Positions 45,479 to 57,345 of a DNA stretch of 64,000 bases are shown in pieces. A program made the position numbers and the translations under genes. Position 1 is the stretch's first letter. Each line of letters begins with the position of its first letter. The stretch covers positions 186,350 through 250,349 of the forward strand of contig VXAU01003160.1 of assembly GCA_013399695.1 (NCBI GenBank), written 5' to 3'. The DNA is from Formicarius rufipectus (Eukaryota > Chordata > Aves > Passeriformes > Formicariidae). The notes below the pieces were generated by a model. It was not told where the DNA came from. It made no database searches and saw only the letters and a list, made by a program, of their open reading frames with translations.

Positions 45479-48400
45479 GGGATATTAAAGTTGCTCTCAG
45501 AAATACTAATGCAATTATGTGAGACATGGCCAGACATTAGGTAAACACTCCATGCATCAGAAACAAGTTAAAAAAAGGACTTATTAATGAATTCAATAGT
45601 CCATTTATTTCTTGAAGAGATTTGATGGAGAAAGTGCAGAAGGTTTTGGCTCAAGAAATATTTTTATCTTCACACACACACTTAAAATACATAATTACTC
45701 ACAAAAGAGCTCAAAGTACTTTTAAAATAATATTCATAAGTTTTGCAAACACAAACCTGGCAAATGCATTAAATTCTATGTAGCAAAATAACTGATATGT
45801 TCTGAAAAAGGCTGCAACGTCCTGTGTTTCCTCTCCAAAACCAGAATTTCTTCTTATTCACAAGTTTATTCCAGTCTTTCTAACAATAATGATCTTCACA
45901 GGGCAAGCGTGGAAAGCTGTATTTGCAATTGGTTACAGTGAACTGAGGAAGAGTGAAAAGAGAATATTAAATAAAACTCATGTGATTAATTTTATGAAAT
46001 AGGATTCCTTATAATAAACACAAGTTTCAGAATCATGACTATAATTTGCAGTATATTAACTGCTTTACCACCGTGCTTTTAGATCTAGTGTGCTTAAAAC
46101 ATTAAGTATGACTATGGGTGACATAGGATATTTCTTTTGTGGCGTTACCATATCTCCCTATTGTAATGATTCCTGCCACTGAAGAGTGTGAATATTTATT
46201 GTTGCCCAATATTTTTAAGTAAAAAGGAAAACCAGAGGTTCATAACACCTAACAAAAGGCACTGCAATAACTAAGAATGGATAAAATTTACCTGAGTGTC
46301 TGTATAATCTAAAGAGAGAGAGAAAGGAACATTTCTGAAAATGATTCAAACCACCTAGAAGGGGCTTATGGTCACCAGCCAGCTTCTATAATACACATCA
46401 GTCTGCTGCTTAAATGCTGATATGGTATGAGTCTAGGCTTTGGGAAAGGTATAAGGGTATTACTTATATTATTTCAAGCAAGGATTGAACATGCAAATTT
46501 TTTTTTCCTTCATTCTATTTGAATGATGTCAGGAATGGGCAAAAACATCCTCTAGATTTTTAGTCCATGCCTTCCGTTGTTCTACACCCCCAGACAAAAA
46601 AAACCTACTTCAGTGGTACCATTTCCCCCTCCATTATTTTCCTAACACATTTGAGAACATCTTGCACTGTCAGAACAATTATTCCTGGCTTCAAGCCTTG
46701 TCTGAGCAAAGGCAGGAGCTACCTGGAGATTTTCACTGCAAGCCCCTGTCTAGTGTTTGCTCTGAAAGTGCCCACGTGTGCTAGAAAGAACATATTGTCC
46801 ACTCTCTACACAGAATGAGGCTGACTAAACAAAGCTACAGGCCAAAGGAATGATGAATTCACTAGGTAGTGAATAGCCACTGCTGCATAATGTGAAATAT
46901 GATTTTATACATTTTTAAATATAATAGCCCTGAGGCATATTGAGCTATTATATCCCTTTAGCCTACCCCTTTCTGTACTGATATATACGAGAAGTCTTAA
47001 CATCCCTGATTGTATGGAGCTATGTATTGCAATTTATTCAGTCTCTTTTCACTGTGCCTTTTGCTAAGGGTAGAGACCTGCCCTTTCAGGTGTTTCTCAC
47101 AGCTGCTGCCATGTTCTGCCCATATGTGAGCAAATGATTCAGGCTCTGAAATTTACTACTGCTTTGATGCCTCTGACTTGGGCAGCGAGTGGTGCTGAGA
47201 CTCAGGGACTCTGGGAGCATCCAGGGATGCACATTAGGCATGTCTTTGGAACCTCTGTTTCTTTTAAGATCTGGAAAACCTGCAGGTTCAGACAGAAAAG
47301 GACTTAAATTTATTTTGAAATTTTGATCTCCATCCTTATTCAATGAGTCTGATTTTTGCAGCAGCTGCATCCCTAGCAATTCATCAGAAACAGCCCAGCT
47401 CAAATCCAACCTGCCAAATTGTTTACTTTAGGTGGTTTCCGACTCTGCTACCACTTCTAATGGAGGCCCTCTGTCTGTGAGTAAGGAAAGGGAAAGGTTT
47501 CCAGTAGGATTATATGCTAGGCTAGCCTGCTTATGGATCCCTCTTCCCTGGAGCACAATTTCTGTCCCATTGCATGACCAGACATGCATTCACTATAGCA
47601 TGTATCTGCAGTTATCTAGTGTCAGATAAACACACTTGCAGTCACACAGATTGGGGAGAGCTCACCATTCATTATTTAATAGGGAACACATAGAACATAT
47701 CCATACACTTTTGTTCATTTCTAGTGAGCCAGATGAGCCTATATTTATTTAGTAGTGTACAGTTCTCAAATGCTTCCATATGTGCCAGCATGGTGTGCTG
47801 GGTTGGAAGCCCTGGTCATCACTGCTCCTTCCTACAGCATTACAGAGAGAAGATTGGAAGAGTTCTCATGAAACCATCTGGATTACATTAGCTGGAGTGC
47901 AGCCAGTGGGTCAAAGGTGGGGAAAAGATCACTCTCCTCCATCAGGCACTTCGGAGTTTTGCTTCTCCAAGGAGGAGTACAACAAGATGGTGGTGGAGTG
48001 CAAGGCATACAAGAAGTTGAGGGACATAGGCTTAGTCAGCCTGCAGGAAACAAGGATAAGTAGAGATATTATTGCTGACTACAGCAACCTAATGGGGATA
48101 TGAGGAGAGAGAGACTGCTTCTCCTTGGAGGCAGAGAGGCACATGTTTTTATAAAGCATGCAAAGAAAGCCACTGATAACTTCATTTCACCAGTAATCTT
48201 TAGGGCTCCACGACTACATTTCTGTAACAAGATGTTCATATAAACTAGATGAGACTAAAATCAGCCTGAGAAAGTAATTTGATTCCTCTTTCATTAGCAG
48301 ACTCTGCAGGAGACTAATACTGCTGTTTGTGCTGTCTGAGCAGTGCATGATACTTTGTAGCACTTAGCAAGTCTTAGACCCTAAGAGCTGAGTCAGCACA

Positions 48401-51400
48401 TTAGAAGGAGTCACGATGAGGTTCCATTCTTAAAAAGGTTTATCTCCACATAAGAGTAAAAGCATGCTTTCAGGAGACATATGGGTGTTGACATCTTACA
48501 ACAATTTCCCATTTATTAAAATCAATGAAATAGGGGTGAAACTAATACATTTGTGGCCCAGCGGAGTCTGAGTCCATTAGACTCTTCTGGCAGTGAGATG
48601 CAGATCCCATAGACCTAGTGCTGCTCTTCCCAAGTGCCCTGCAGTCAGTCTAGGGCAGAAAGCTTAATTCCTGGTTCCGCTGCAGGCTTTTCCTCCTTAT
48701 CAAACACAGCCCTGTGGCAACAGTCATGGAGAGTTTAGGCACCAGAGTGGCAGCCAGTTCAGACATGAATGTGTTAGGCTCTGTCACTTTCCCTGGGGAG
48801 AAAGAGTCCTGCCTGGCATGGTCACTACCTGGGCAGGGCTGAGCAGCTCAGGGTTCACTGTACAATCTGCCCAATCTGTTCAAAATACAATAAGCACACA
48901 CCTACTGGTGTAAAATGTGACAACCTAACAAGGCTTCAGTTCTCTGTTGCACTCTTAAGGGTTCCACAGGCTGGACTGACTTTGAGCATGGGCAGTGCCA
49001 GTGCATGTCTGTACAAAATATACCTTGCAGACAAACTCACAACAGCTCAGAATAAGACATTGCAATGTCCTTAGTGAATCTGCTCTGCTATCTGGTCCCC
49101 AGTCCTCAACCTGCAAAACTGTGAATGTAGTACATGCATATTTCACTAGGACATCAGAGGGGTAAGAAGTTCATTCAAGGCTAAGCAGCAAAGGAGTGTG
49201 GAAGGATAGGCCTATCCTGATAAGAACTAAAACCTGAGGAAGCACATTATGCAAGTCATCGTGCAGGCTATGGTGCAAACTCAACTGCTGGTGCCAGGGT
49301 GCTGTCTTGATGTTTAATTATGTTAAAACTATCCTGATTCACCAGACTCTGAATACACATCCTGCTTTTGAAACAGGATTTCACAGATAAACTAGTCTGC
49401 TGGCCTACTGATCTGTGACTACCAGTCAGTCATTTTATACTATAAGAGGCCAGTCCCCTTTGATACAGTCAGGTTCTTCTGACATAACCCTTCTTGGGGA
49501 GTATATGTGGAGATTCCTCCCTTGGCTGGGGATGCTCTCCAAGGATACTCCTCAAGACTGAGTGAAAGAGGTCTCCCCACAAGCATCTGTATGGGTGGGT
49601 TACATCAAATATCTGCTTAATAATTATTTTCTTTTGTTAGCTTTAATGTAATTGCTTCAATAATTCCTTCAATATAGTGCACTATCCTATCTTATACTAT
49701 ACTACTATATGGTATATTGTACTCTACTAGTGGATTCTTAGCTTTTTATTCTGTACAGTAAATAATTTTGATTAAGATATTTGTCTGATCACTTATAATA
49801 ATAAACGATTTGTTTAACATAAATATTCTCATTTTGCCAGTCATTAAAACCTGTGGGACAAAAGTGGTTCAATCACACCTCTATAATTCCTTAAATTCAA
49901 ACCATTTACATAACCCAAGGCTAAGACTCAGTTCAGCTGCACCTAGACTCCTCTATGAGAGACAGTTTAGAAAGCAAGGGAGTTCTTTCTGCGTGTCAAG
50001 ACTCAACGGCAGGACTTTATAAAAAAATTTTGTCTAAGCCTTCCACTCCCACACACAGAAGGAGCTTGCAAGGTCCTCAAGGAAAGCTGACAGCAATTTA
50101 TCATCTATTTAATGTTTGAGTAATAGAGAAAAGCCACATAACACAAAAGACAAAGTGCAAAATTACTTAAAATTATCAAAACCATAATCTATGTGACACA
50201 TTCTTCTTATTATGCTTGCTTTTTAATTTTTTTTCCTGCTGAATCTTCATCTGTAGAAAAGCTTTTCCTCTATCAGTTGCACATGCTTCTCTTGATAATG
50301 TTGCTTACTCCATGGGAGTGACTTTCTGTAACGCTTTATAGTTTCTAAAAAAAAAATAATAAATTAAAATCACCAGATGACTTATAACAACGACTCATGT
50401 TATTGTTATTAGTCATTATTATCATTTGTCATATGAGACAACGCCTGGCTGTGCATTTTTCCTCTTTTGAAAGAGAAATCTGGCTCAGCTCTGAAGACTC
50501 CAAATTCTGTTTATTATACTAGCTGAAACATGTTTATTACACTGGCATATTTTTATATCCCTCCTGCTACCATGTGCAAAACATACTTTTGCACTGACCA
50601 AACTGAAAATTCTGAAAGGCTTTGCTCTCTCTGATCAAGCCCTTGATCCACCGAGTTTAGCAGTCTCATGTGGCGGTAGCCTGTATCTGACCCAGAAGTT
50701 TGTCCTTCACCTCTCAGTACTGCATCTAATCCTGAGAGGCCTTCCACAGGGAATATGCTTTCATGAATTCCAGTCCTAATTAATGAGATTTCCTGAGTTC
50801 TAAGCTCTATTCCTTCCTAAAAAATGTGAGTTAGAAACCATCATGTACTGCCAACCTGTATAGTTGCTAGTGTACTGGTCTTTGATTGAGAGGAAAAGCC
50901 ACATGAGATATATATCTGCAATAGCTAAAAATAACAGCGATACAGCAACAGTAATGGCAAATATATTTTCATGTTGCAGCTGCAGTGAGTTTTTGCATAA
51001 CTTTGGCCAAGAGGTTTTCAAGGGATTTTGGCCAAAGCTTTTTGGACCCTTGAGATACACTGATTCCACAGCTTGATGGCAGGAAATGGAGTGACTTTCT
51101 GATCACAGATAGCATTCAGAGAAAGACACCTTATGGGAACTCAGTCACTGTTGCTACCTCCTTGGCTGTGTACCATATCTAAAAGACTAATAAGCTTTTG
51201 ACATCTGGAAATGTGATTGTCCCCTTCTGAATTCTGCAGTTGGATGTAATGAATTAATTACCTTTTCCCACAAGTCTTATGCCATCAGGTTATATGTGAT
51301 TCAATAACCAATGGGATATTGCTAGAAACACACTGGTTCATGGTTCAAGGTTCATGGTGGCATGAAAACCTCCCAAAGAGTTTGCTTGACTTTGCAGCGA

Positions 51401-51818
51401 TGTCAGTATTTATTGTCACTGCCACAGACCCAGCAAGATTACACACAGCCAGGATGCTGCACTTGCAGTTTATATAGGTTTCCATACAGCACTTTCCCTC
51501 TGGTTTTGAATTTAAGAAACATTGCATCAGAACTCATGGCAATGAGATGAGTTTTTCATTCAGCTCAAACACTGATGGAAAAGGAAGGAAACCTGTGGGT
51601 GACATATCTGGGTTGCTGCTTCTTGCTCCAGAGGCTGTGGCAGGGCTTGAGCCCCGTAGGAGCAGTGCTAACTTTGTAGTCTGACAACTCCCTTAAGTCA
51701 ACATAAGCAAATGCTGATGCTAAAAGAGGCAGTGCCAACTTCCCACTGACCCAATCACTGTTTTTACTCTTCTTGCTTCCCCAGTGACTGCAAATAGTCA
51801 TAAACACATATGGGAGGG

Positions 51819-51853
51819 AAAAAAAAAAAAAGAAAAAAAGAAAAAAAGAAAGG
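51819..51853. repeat. A-rich (GAAAAAAA)n tract
   Basis: A13 followed by three G-separated A runs of about seven, ending GAAAGGG. Confidence 0.9.
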
Positions 51854-53178
51854 GATTAGTTTTAAACCCAGAGTGTCGTCCTGTTCCCACTCACCATGTG
51901 GCTGCCCAAACATCTAGCCAGAAGAGAGAGAGAAATGGCAATAATTAGGCAGAGGACTGGAAGGTAAGCTAGGACTGCTTATTATAGTTTAAAGGAATTC
52001 TGGAAACAGTGAGTAACATGCAGCACTTGTACAACATTTCCTTGAGGCTAAAGAGGAGTGTGCAAAAGCAGGAGACAGACTTCCCTGGTCCATTATATCT
52101 GGATTAGGCAGATTAGATAAAACCAACTTTCTGACTGAGAAAATACCATCAGAAATGTTTAAGCTAGTCTAAACATAGCTAAAGTACACTTTACTTACAA
52201 AATGCTTCACATTATCTATGACATCCAAAATCAAGTACTGGTAATTGCTAATGAAACATAGCCTAGTCAAGATGCTCTTCTAAATCAAAACCATTGTATC
52301 ATCTTTTTCTTGAAATGAAAATCACTTGCCTCATTAAAAGTTTTTGTATTTCAGAAAATTATATTGAAAATAATATCTCTCAATAATTACTCTTATAATA
52401 GCCTTACTTAAAACAATTAAATCAATTAATTCAATAAAATTCTTCAGCTAAACTGCAATATTTTGGCACTGTAGCTGATTGAGTTTACTGCCTTTGCAAT
52501 TAATGAAAGATTGGTTCCTTTAGCACTGTAATTAGTCCTCTGCAAGAACATTTGCCATTACTCATCCCCCACTGCTATCAAAAGGCCTTTACTCCTGGCT
52601 TTTCCTTCTCTTTTTAATCCTAAATTAACAGAGTTTATCAAAGTTCTTTTTCAATAGAACTCTTGCAGAAAATTTGATTTTACATTTTACCCATGCTAAA
52701 ATTGCATCAAAATAGGTGATTCCAAGAAGTAATGTTACTAGACACTAAGGCATCATGCCAGCCGCAGGCACCAAATACTTTTGGTTTAATTAAAAAAAAA
52801 ATTGCAGCTCTGATTGTTCAGGAACAAGTAAGAGTTAATATCAAAACTTGGGATAAAGAAGTGTTTATCACAAAATAAGATAAAGAATCTTCTGATAGCC
52901 TAAGTAATCAAGGTGAGATAAACGTCAATCAAGCTCTCAATTGAAACACAGCTGCTAAGAATCAGACACAAGTGAAGCCAGACACTTCACTCTACTTTGA
53001 GCACTAACTCAGAAGTACAGAGGCTTGGCAGTAGATGAGACCTTGTTGAATTTCTTTACAGTTATAGAAGCACACAGAAAAGAAGTCCAAATTTGAGAGT
53101 TTTGTCTTTCTGAAGTTGAAAGCTTATGTGTTTGTGTTTTTTCTTTTTTTTTTTTTTTATTTTTCAGAAAAAAACCCC

Positions 53179-53946
53179 NNNNNNNNNNNNNNNNNNNNNN
53201 NNNNNNNNNNNNNNNNNNNNNNNNNNNNNNNNNNNNNNNNNNNNNNNNNNNNNNNNNNNNNNNNNNNNNNNNNNNNNNNNNNNNNNNNNNNNNNNNNNNN
53301 NNNNNNNNNNNNNNNNNNNNNNNNNNNNNNNNNNNNNNNNNNNNNNNNNNNNNNNNNNNNNNNNNNNNNNNNNNNNNNNNNNNNNNNNNNNNNNNNNNNN
53401 NNNNNNNNNNNNNNNNNNNNNNNNNNNNNNNNNNNNNNNNNNNNNNNNNNNNNNNNNNNNNNNNNNNNNNNNNNNNNNNNNNNNNNNNNNNNNNNNNNNN
53501 NNNNNNNNNNNNNNNNNNNNNNNNNNNNNNNNNNNNNNNNNNNNNNNNNNNNNNNNNNNNNNNNNNNNNNNNNNNNNNNNNNNNNNNNNNNNNNNNNNNN
53601 NNNNNNNNNNNNNNNNNNNNNNNNNNNNNNNNNNNNNNNNNNNNNNNNNNNNNNNNNNNNNNNNNNNNNNNNNNNNNNNNNNNNNNNNNNNNNNNNNNNN
53701 NNNNNNNNNNNNNNNNNNNNNNNNNNNNNNNNNNNNNNNNNNNNNNNNNNNNNNNNNNNNNNNNNNNNNNNNNNNNNNNNNNNNNNNNNNNNNNNNNNNN
53801 NNNNNNNNNNNNNNNNNNNNNNNNNNNNNNNNNNNNNNNNNNNNNNNNNNNNNNNNNNNNNNNNNNNNNNNNNNNNNNNNNNNNNNNNNNNNNNNNNNNN
53901 NNNNNNNNNNNNNNNNNNNNNNNNNNNNNNNNNNNNNNNNNNNNNN
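53179..53946. other. Assembly gap (768 N)
   Basis: Run of undetermined bases. It is preceded by a long T-rich stretch (about 53137-53165) and AAAAAACCCC, suggesting that homopolymers blocked sequencing. The long open frames that span it are artefacts of N. Confidence 0.98.
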
Positions 53947-56839
53947 TTGATGTTAAGGATGTGCTACTCTATGTTCACCACTTTGGCAAGAGGAAACAAG
54001 TATTACTTGTATTTAGACTATCGTTCTAATTCAAGCTATATGATGTCTTTCAGATTTGGTTCTGATTTATGTTAAACTGTAAACAACTGACAGTGATAAC
54101 AAGGGTTTTACGATGTGTGAAGCAGGACTAACTATTGCTAAATTTCCTGCAGCAATCTGAACAGCAACAGTGATAACAGATTTTTCAATTGCTTCCATTC
54201 TGGGATAATGTGGATGCTTTGACCTAGAGGGGAAAGTTTGTGTCTCCTGAGTCTGTCACACTTGAAACTTTCTTTCTGGACTCTGTTTTAGCTTTTCTTC
54301 TGTCAGTGTATAGATGGGAATCCCTTCAGCCTGTCAACACCTAACTTTAATTAGCTGAAGAAATTTCTGCAGTGCTCCTTCTCTCTTGGAGCTCTTTTTG
54401 CAGCCATTATAGCTCCAAAATCAAAGCAATAAGTAATGACCATGACTGAGGTGGTGTCACTCATCCTCTCCTCCACCACTGGCCAATGATGTAAATTGTC
54501 AGAAAGGACTTGACTCAAAATGTCCCTTCTACTCCTGTGGGCATCAATTATGCATTTGACAAACTTCACTCTCCCGTGGAGGAAGGTCTCATCTAATTGT
54601 ACACTGAGTGTCAAAAAATAAATGTTCTCAGAGTAAGAATGATATTTTCCGTAGTAAAATAGAAACACAGAAGTACAAGGCATACTTTTAAGATGAAGTC
54701 CTGTGACACCTATTTCAAACAAAAGTAAAAATGTCCATTATCCACTTACCCTTGCATTTGTTTTGTCTTTTCACTTGCTTGGAGTTTGTAGACAATAAAC
54801 CATAAAGTAGAAACATGGGCTGAGAAACAATATTGAGATACTTATTCAGACTAAAGTCTTATTACTGGAAAAGAAAGATCTGTTTGAGTAGCCTTGCCAT
54901 CCACTAATTTTTTCATGTAAAACCAGGAAAAATACTAAAAAATCGTGTTCCTGCAGCATCCAGCAATTTTACTTCTCTCAGTTTAAAAAATCAGAACATT
55001 TCCCACTAATCTAGTTTAAAAGGAGTAAAACCTTGCCTCCTAACAAGACCTATGGTGAGCTTGAGGAGAAAAGGTTTATTCCTTAAATTTCAACTTTTGG
55101 TTTCACAGTGGAATTTTCTGGTTCTTGGTAACCTATCCTGTGTTTTCTCGTTCTTGACCATGACTTTAACATTGATTTCTGAAAATTGACTTTAAAATTT
55201 TCAGATCTAATTACCAGATAAGTTAAAGATAAAAAAGGAGAAAATGAGCTTATTAAGAATCAGAGGTTCTTTGTAAATTAAGGTCATTCCTAGATTGTTA
55301 GAAAACAAGATATTATAAATTTTTTTGCAATGGTTTGCAGTTTTCTATTCATTTTGAATTGTAATTTTCCTTGAAGCAATATGAGTGGCTCAGTAGTGTA
55401 TAGAGAAAATGTTCATGCTGGTTATGAAATCTGAATCATCAAATGAATGACCAGTAATTTCCTCCCCATTTCACAATGATTTTATGAAAATCAGTGAGTG
55501 TTTTTAGAATTTTTTCTTTGGCTGATATGCTGCATGAGCTTTCATCTTTTAATCTGACATCTGACGCTAAAGATTTAAAGACCCTATTTAAACAACCTTT
55601 ATGTGTTTCTTAATTCGTAAGTCTTAAATTTTTTATTACTTCCTTCAGATTCTGAACTCTTCAGCATGATATGGTCTGTGATATTTATACAAGGTTGTGC
55701 TTTCCATGATTTGAAAGTGAAATTCAAAATATTGACTAGATGATGAATTTTTCCCTTTCCTGAACTTTATGCACTTGGATAATGATGAAAATGTCGTTCT
55801 GAATTTTTACTTTCTGGTGCTTGTAGTTTACAGGAGCAGGCTAAAATAGTGTCAAATTATGCATCATGGGTGTCTGTTGCATGACTTTCAAGATCTGGAA
55901 TCTGTGGTTCACTGTTGATCCATAAGACTTTTGGTAAAGATGTAATACATAAAATTTTATTTCTGGCTTTTCCTGATGAATTTTCTGTCATAAGTATAGA
56001 GAAGGTAACATCAAGAATTCTTTGCCACCAATGAGTTTCACTAAGAAATGCTGTATTTTCACAAACAAAGAACAATAAATATGTATAAATAAATTTAAAA
56101 CAAACCAGAAAAATGATATATGCAATACATGCTATCATACTTGTACAAATTTTTAAGCATGGACAAAGATTCTGGGTATTTTTTTTTCCGATATATTTGC
56201 CCTCTAAAGGGTATACTTTGAATGCATTCTGATGGTAATACTGATAAGAAAACTAGAGATGTGTCAATTGTTTCAACATGTGCACTCTGACCTCCTAAGA
56301 GATGATGAGAGATTGCTCTAAGCACATTGCTCTGGTATATCACATTGCTTTCTGTTGTTTTTTTTTGAGGCAGCTCAGATGTTGTTTTCTGAGATTAATT
56401 TATTTGAAAAACTCATCTGTGTCTTATCATGCATGAGATGTACAGAGCTGGCATGCTTTACCCTGCTGATATTACATGGATGTTCACCATTGGGGTCTGA
56501 AAACTTTGCCATTGAAGTTTCTTAAATGTAGAACTCAGGCCTTTCCATGCAATTTTCCTTACTCCAGTTCTTTTATGTATCAGTGAAGGAAAGAGATAGA
56601 AAGAAAGAATATGCTGACTTGCCATCTTAGGAGGATTTCTTTGCACATAATTAGCACAACTGAAGATAACTGGTATGGAAAATATGAATACAGGATCCTA
56701 ACAGAAGAAAACAGATTAATAACTAGTCTTCAAAGTGATAATTCTTTTGAAAAGTGGATAGGCTACTGTGTTATTTAAATTCTACTCATAGGAAGATGCC
56801 AGAAAAATAAAATTCATTATGTTCTACTATTTCTATGAT
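53947..56839. other. Non-coding upstream flank between gap and CR1
   Basis: AT-rich DNA. A 123-codon minus-strand frame (54722-54351) and a 93-codon one (56138-55857) lack domains or splice context. Nothing further recognised. Confidence 0.5.
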
Positions 56840-57345
56840 CAGTTCTGGGCCTCTCAGTTCAGAAAAGATATTGAGGTACTGGAGCGGGTCCAGGGAAGAA
56901 CAACAAGGCTGATAAAAGGACTAGAGCACAAGTCCTGTGGGGAGAGGCTGAGGGAGCTGGGGTTGTTTAGTCTGAAGAAGAGGAGGCTTAGAGGCGACCT
57001 CATCACTCTCTCTAACTACCTGAAGGGAAGTTATAGCATGGTGGGGGTTGGTCTCTTCTCTCAGGCAGTCAGCAATAGGATGAGGGGGCACGGGCTTAAG
57101 CTCAGCCAGGGGCGGTTCAGGTTGGATATTAGAAAACAATTCTTTACAGAGAGAGTAATTGGGCATTGGCATGGCCTGCCCAGAGCGGTGGTGGATTCAC
57201 CATCCCTGGAGGTTTTTAAACTGAGATTGGACATGGCACTGAGTGCCATGATCTAGTAAACAGACTGGAGTTGGACCAAGGATTGGACTCAATGATCTTG
57301 GAGGTCTTTTGCAACCTAATCGATTCTATGATTCTGTGTTACTGA
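56840..57345 (+). mobile_element. CR1 LINE, 5'-truncated, with open ORF2 C-terminus
   Basis: About 505 nt of the 3' end of a CR1 retrotransposon. The frame ending at 57256 encodes the C-terminal part of CR1 ORF2p: DIEVLERVQGRTTRLIKGLE, then ERLRELGLFSLKKRRLRGDL, GRFRLDIRKQFFTERV and SPSLEVFKLRLDMAL. That is the region after the reverse transcriptase domain, so the copy has no enzyme. It is uninterrupted for about 138 codons, followed by the CR1 3' UTR (GGATTGGACTCAATGATCTT, CGATTCTATGATTCTGTG). Dead on arrival through 5' truncation, but fairly well preserved. Confidence 0.9.

Larger units (their letters stand above)
43260..53178. other. 5' flank or first intron of SLC38A4
   Basis: No coding gene supported. 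Contains a CR1 tail (45258-45478), an A-rich tract (51819-51853), a hydrophobic orphan open frame (minus 51069-50800) and a GC-richer patch near 47780-48170 whose plus-strand frame has no recognised similarity. No CpG-island-like promoter is visible. Confidence 0.5.

Noticed and set aside
53116..54075. 319-codon and 274-codon plus-strand open frames
   Set aside because: Almost all of their length is the N run; only a few real codons flank the gap.
54351..54722. 123-codon minus-strand open frame
   Set aside because: No family motif. A donor-like CAAGG|GTAAGT lies just upstream at about 54750, but no matching acceptor or coding continuity was found.
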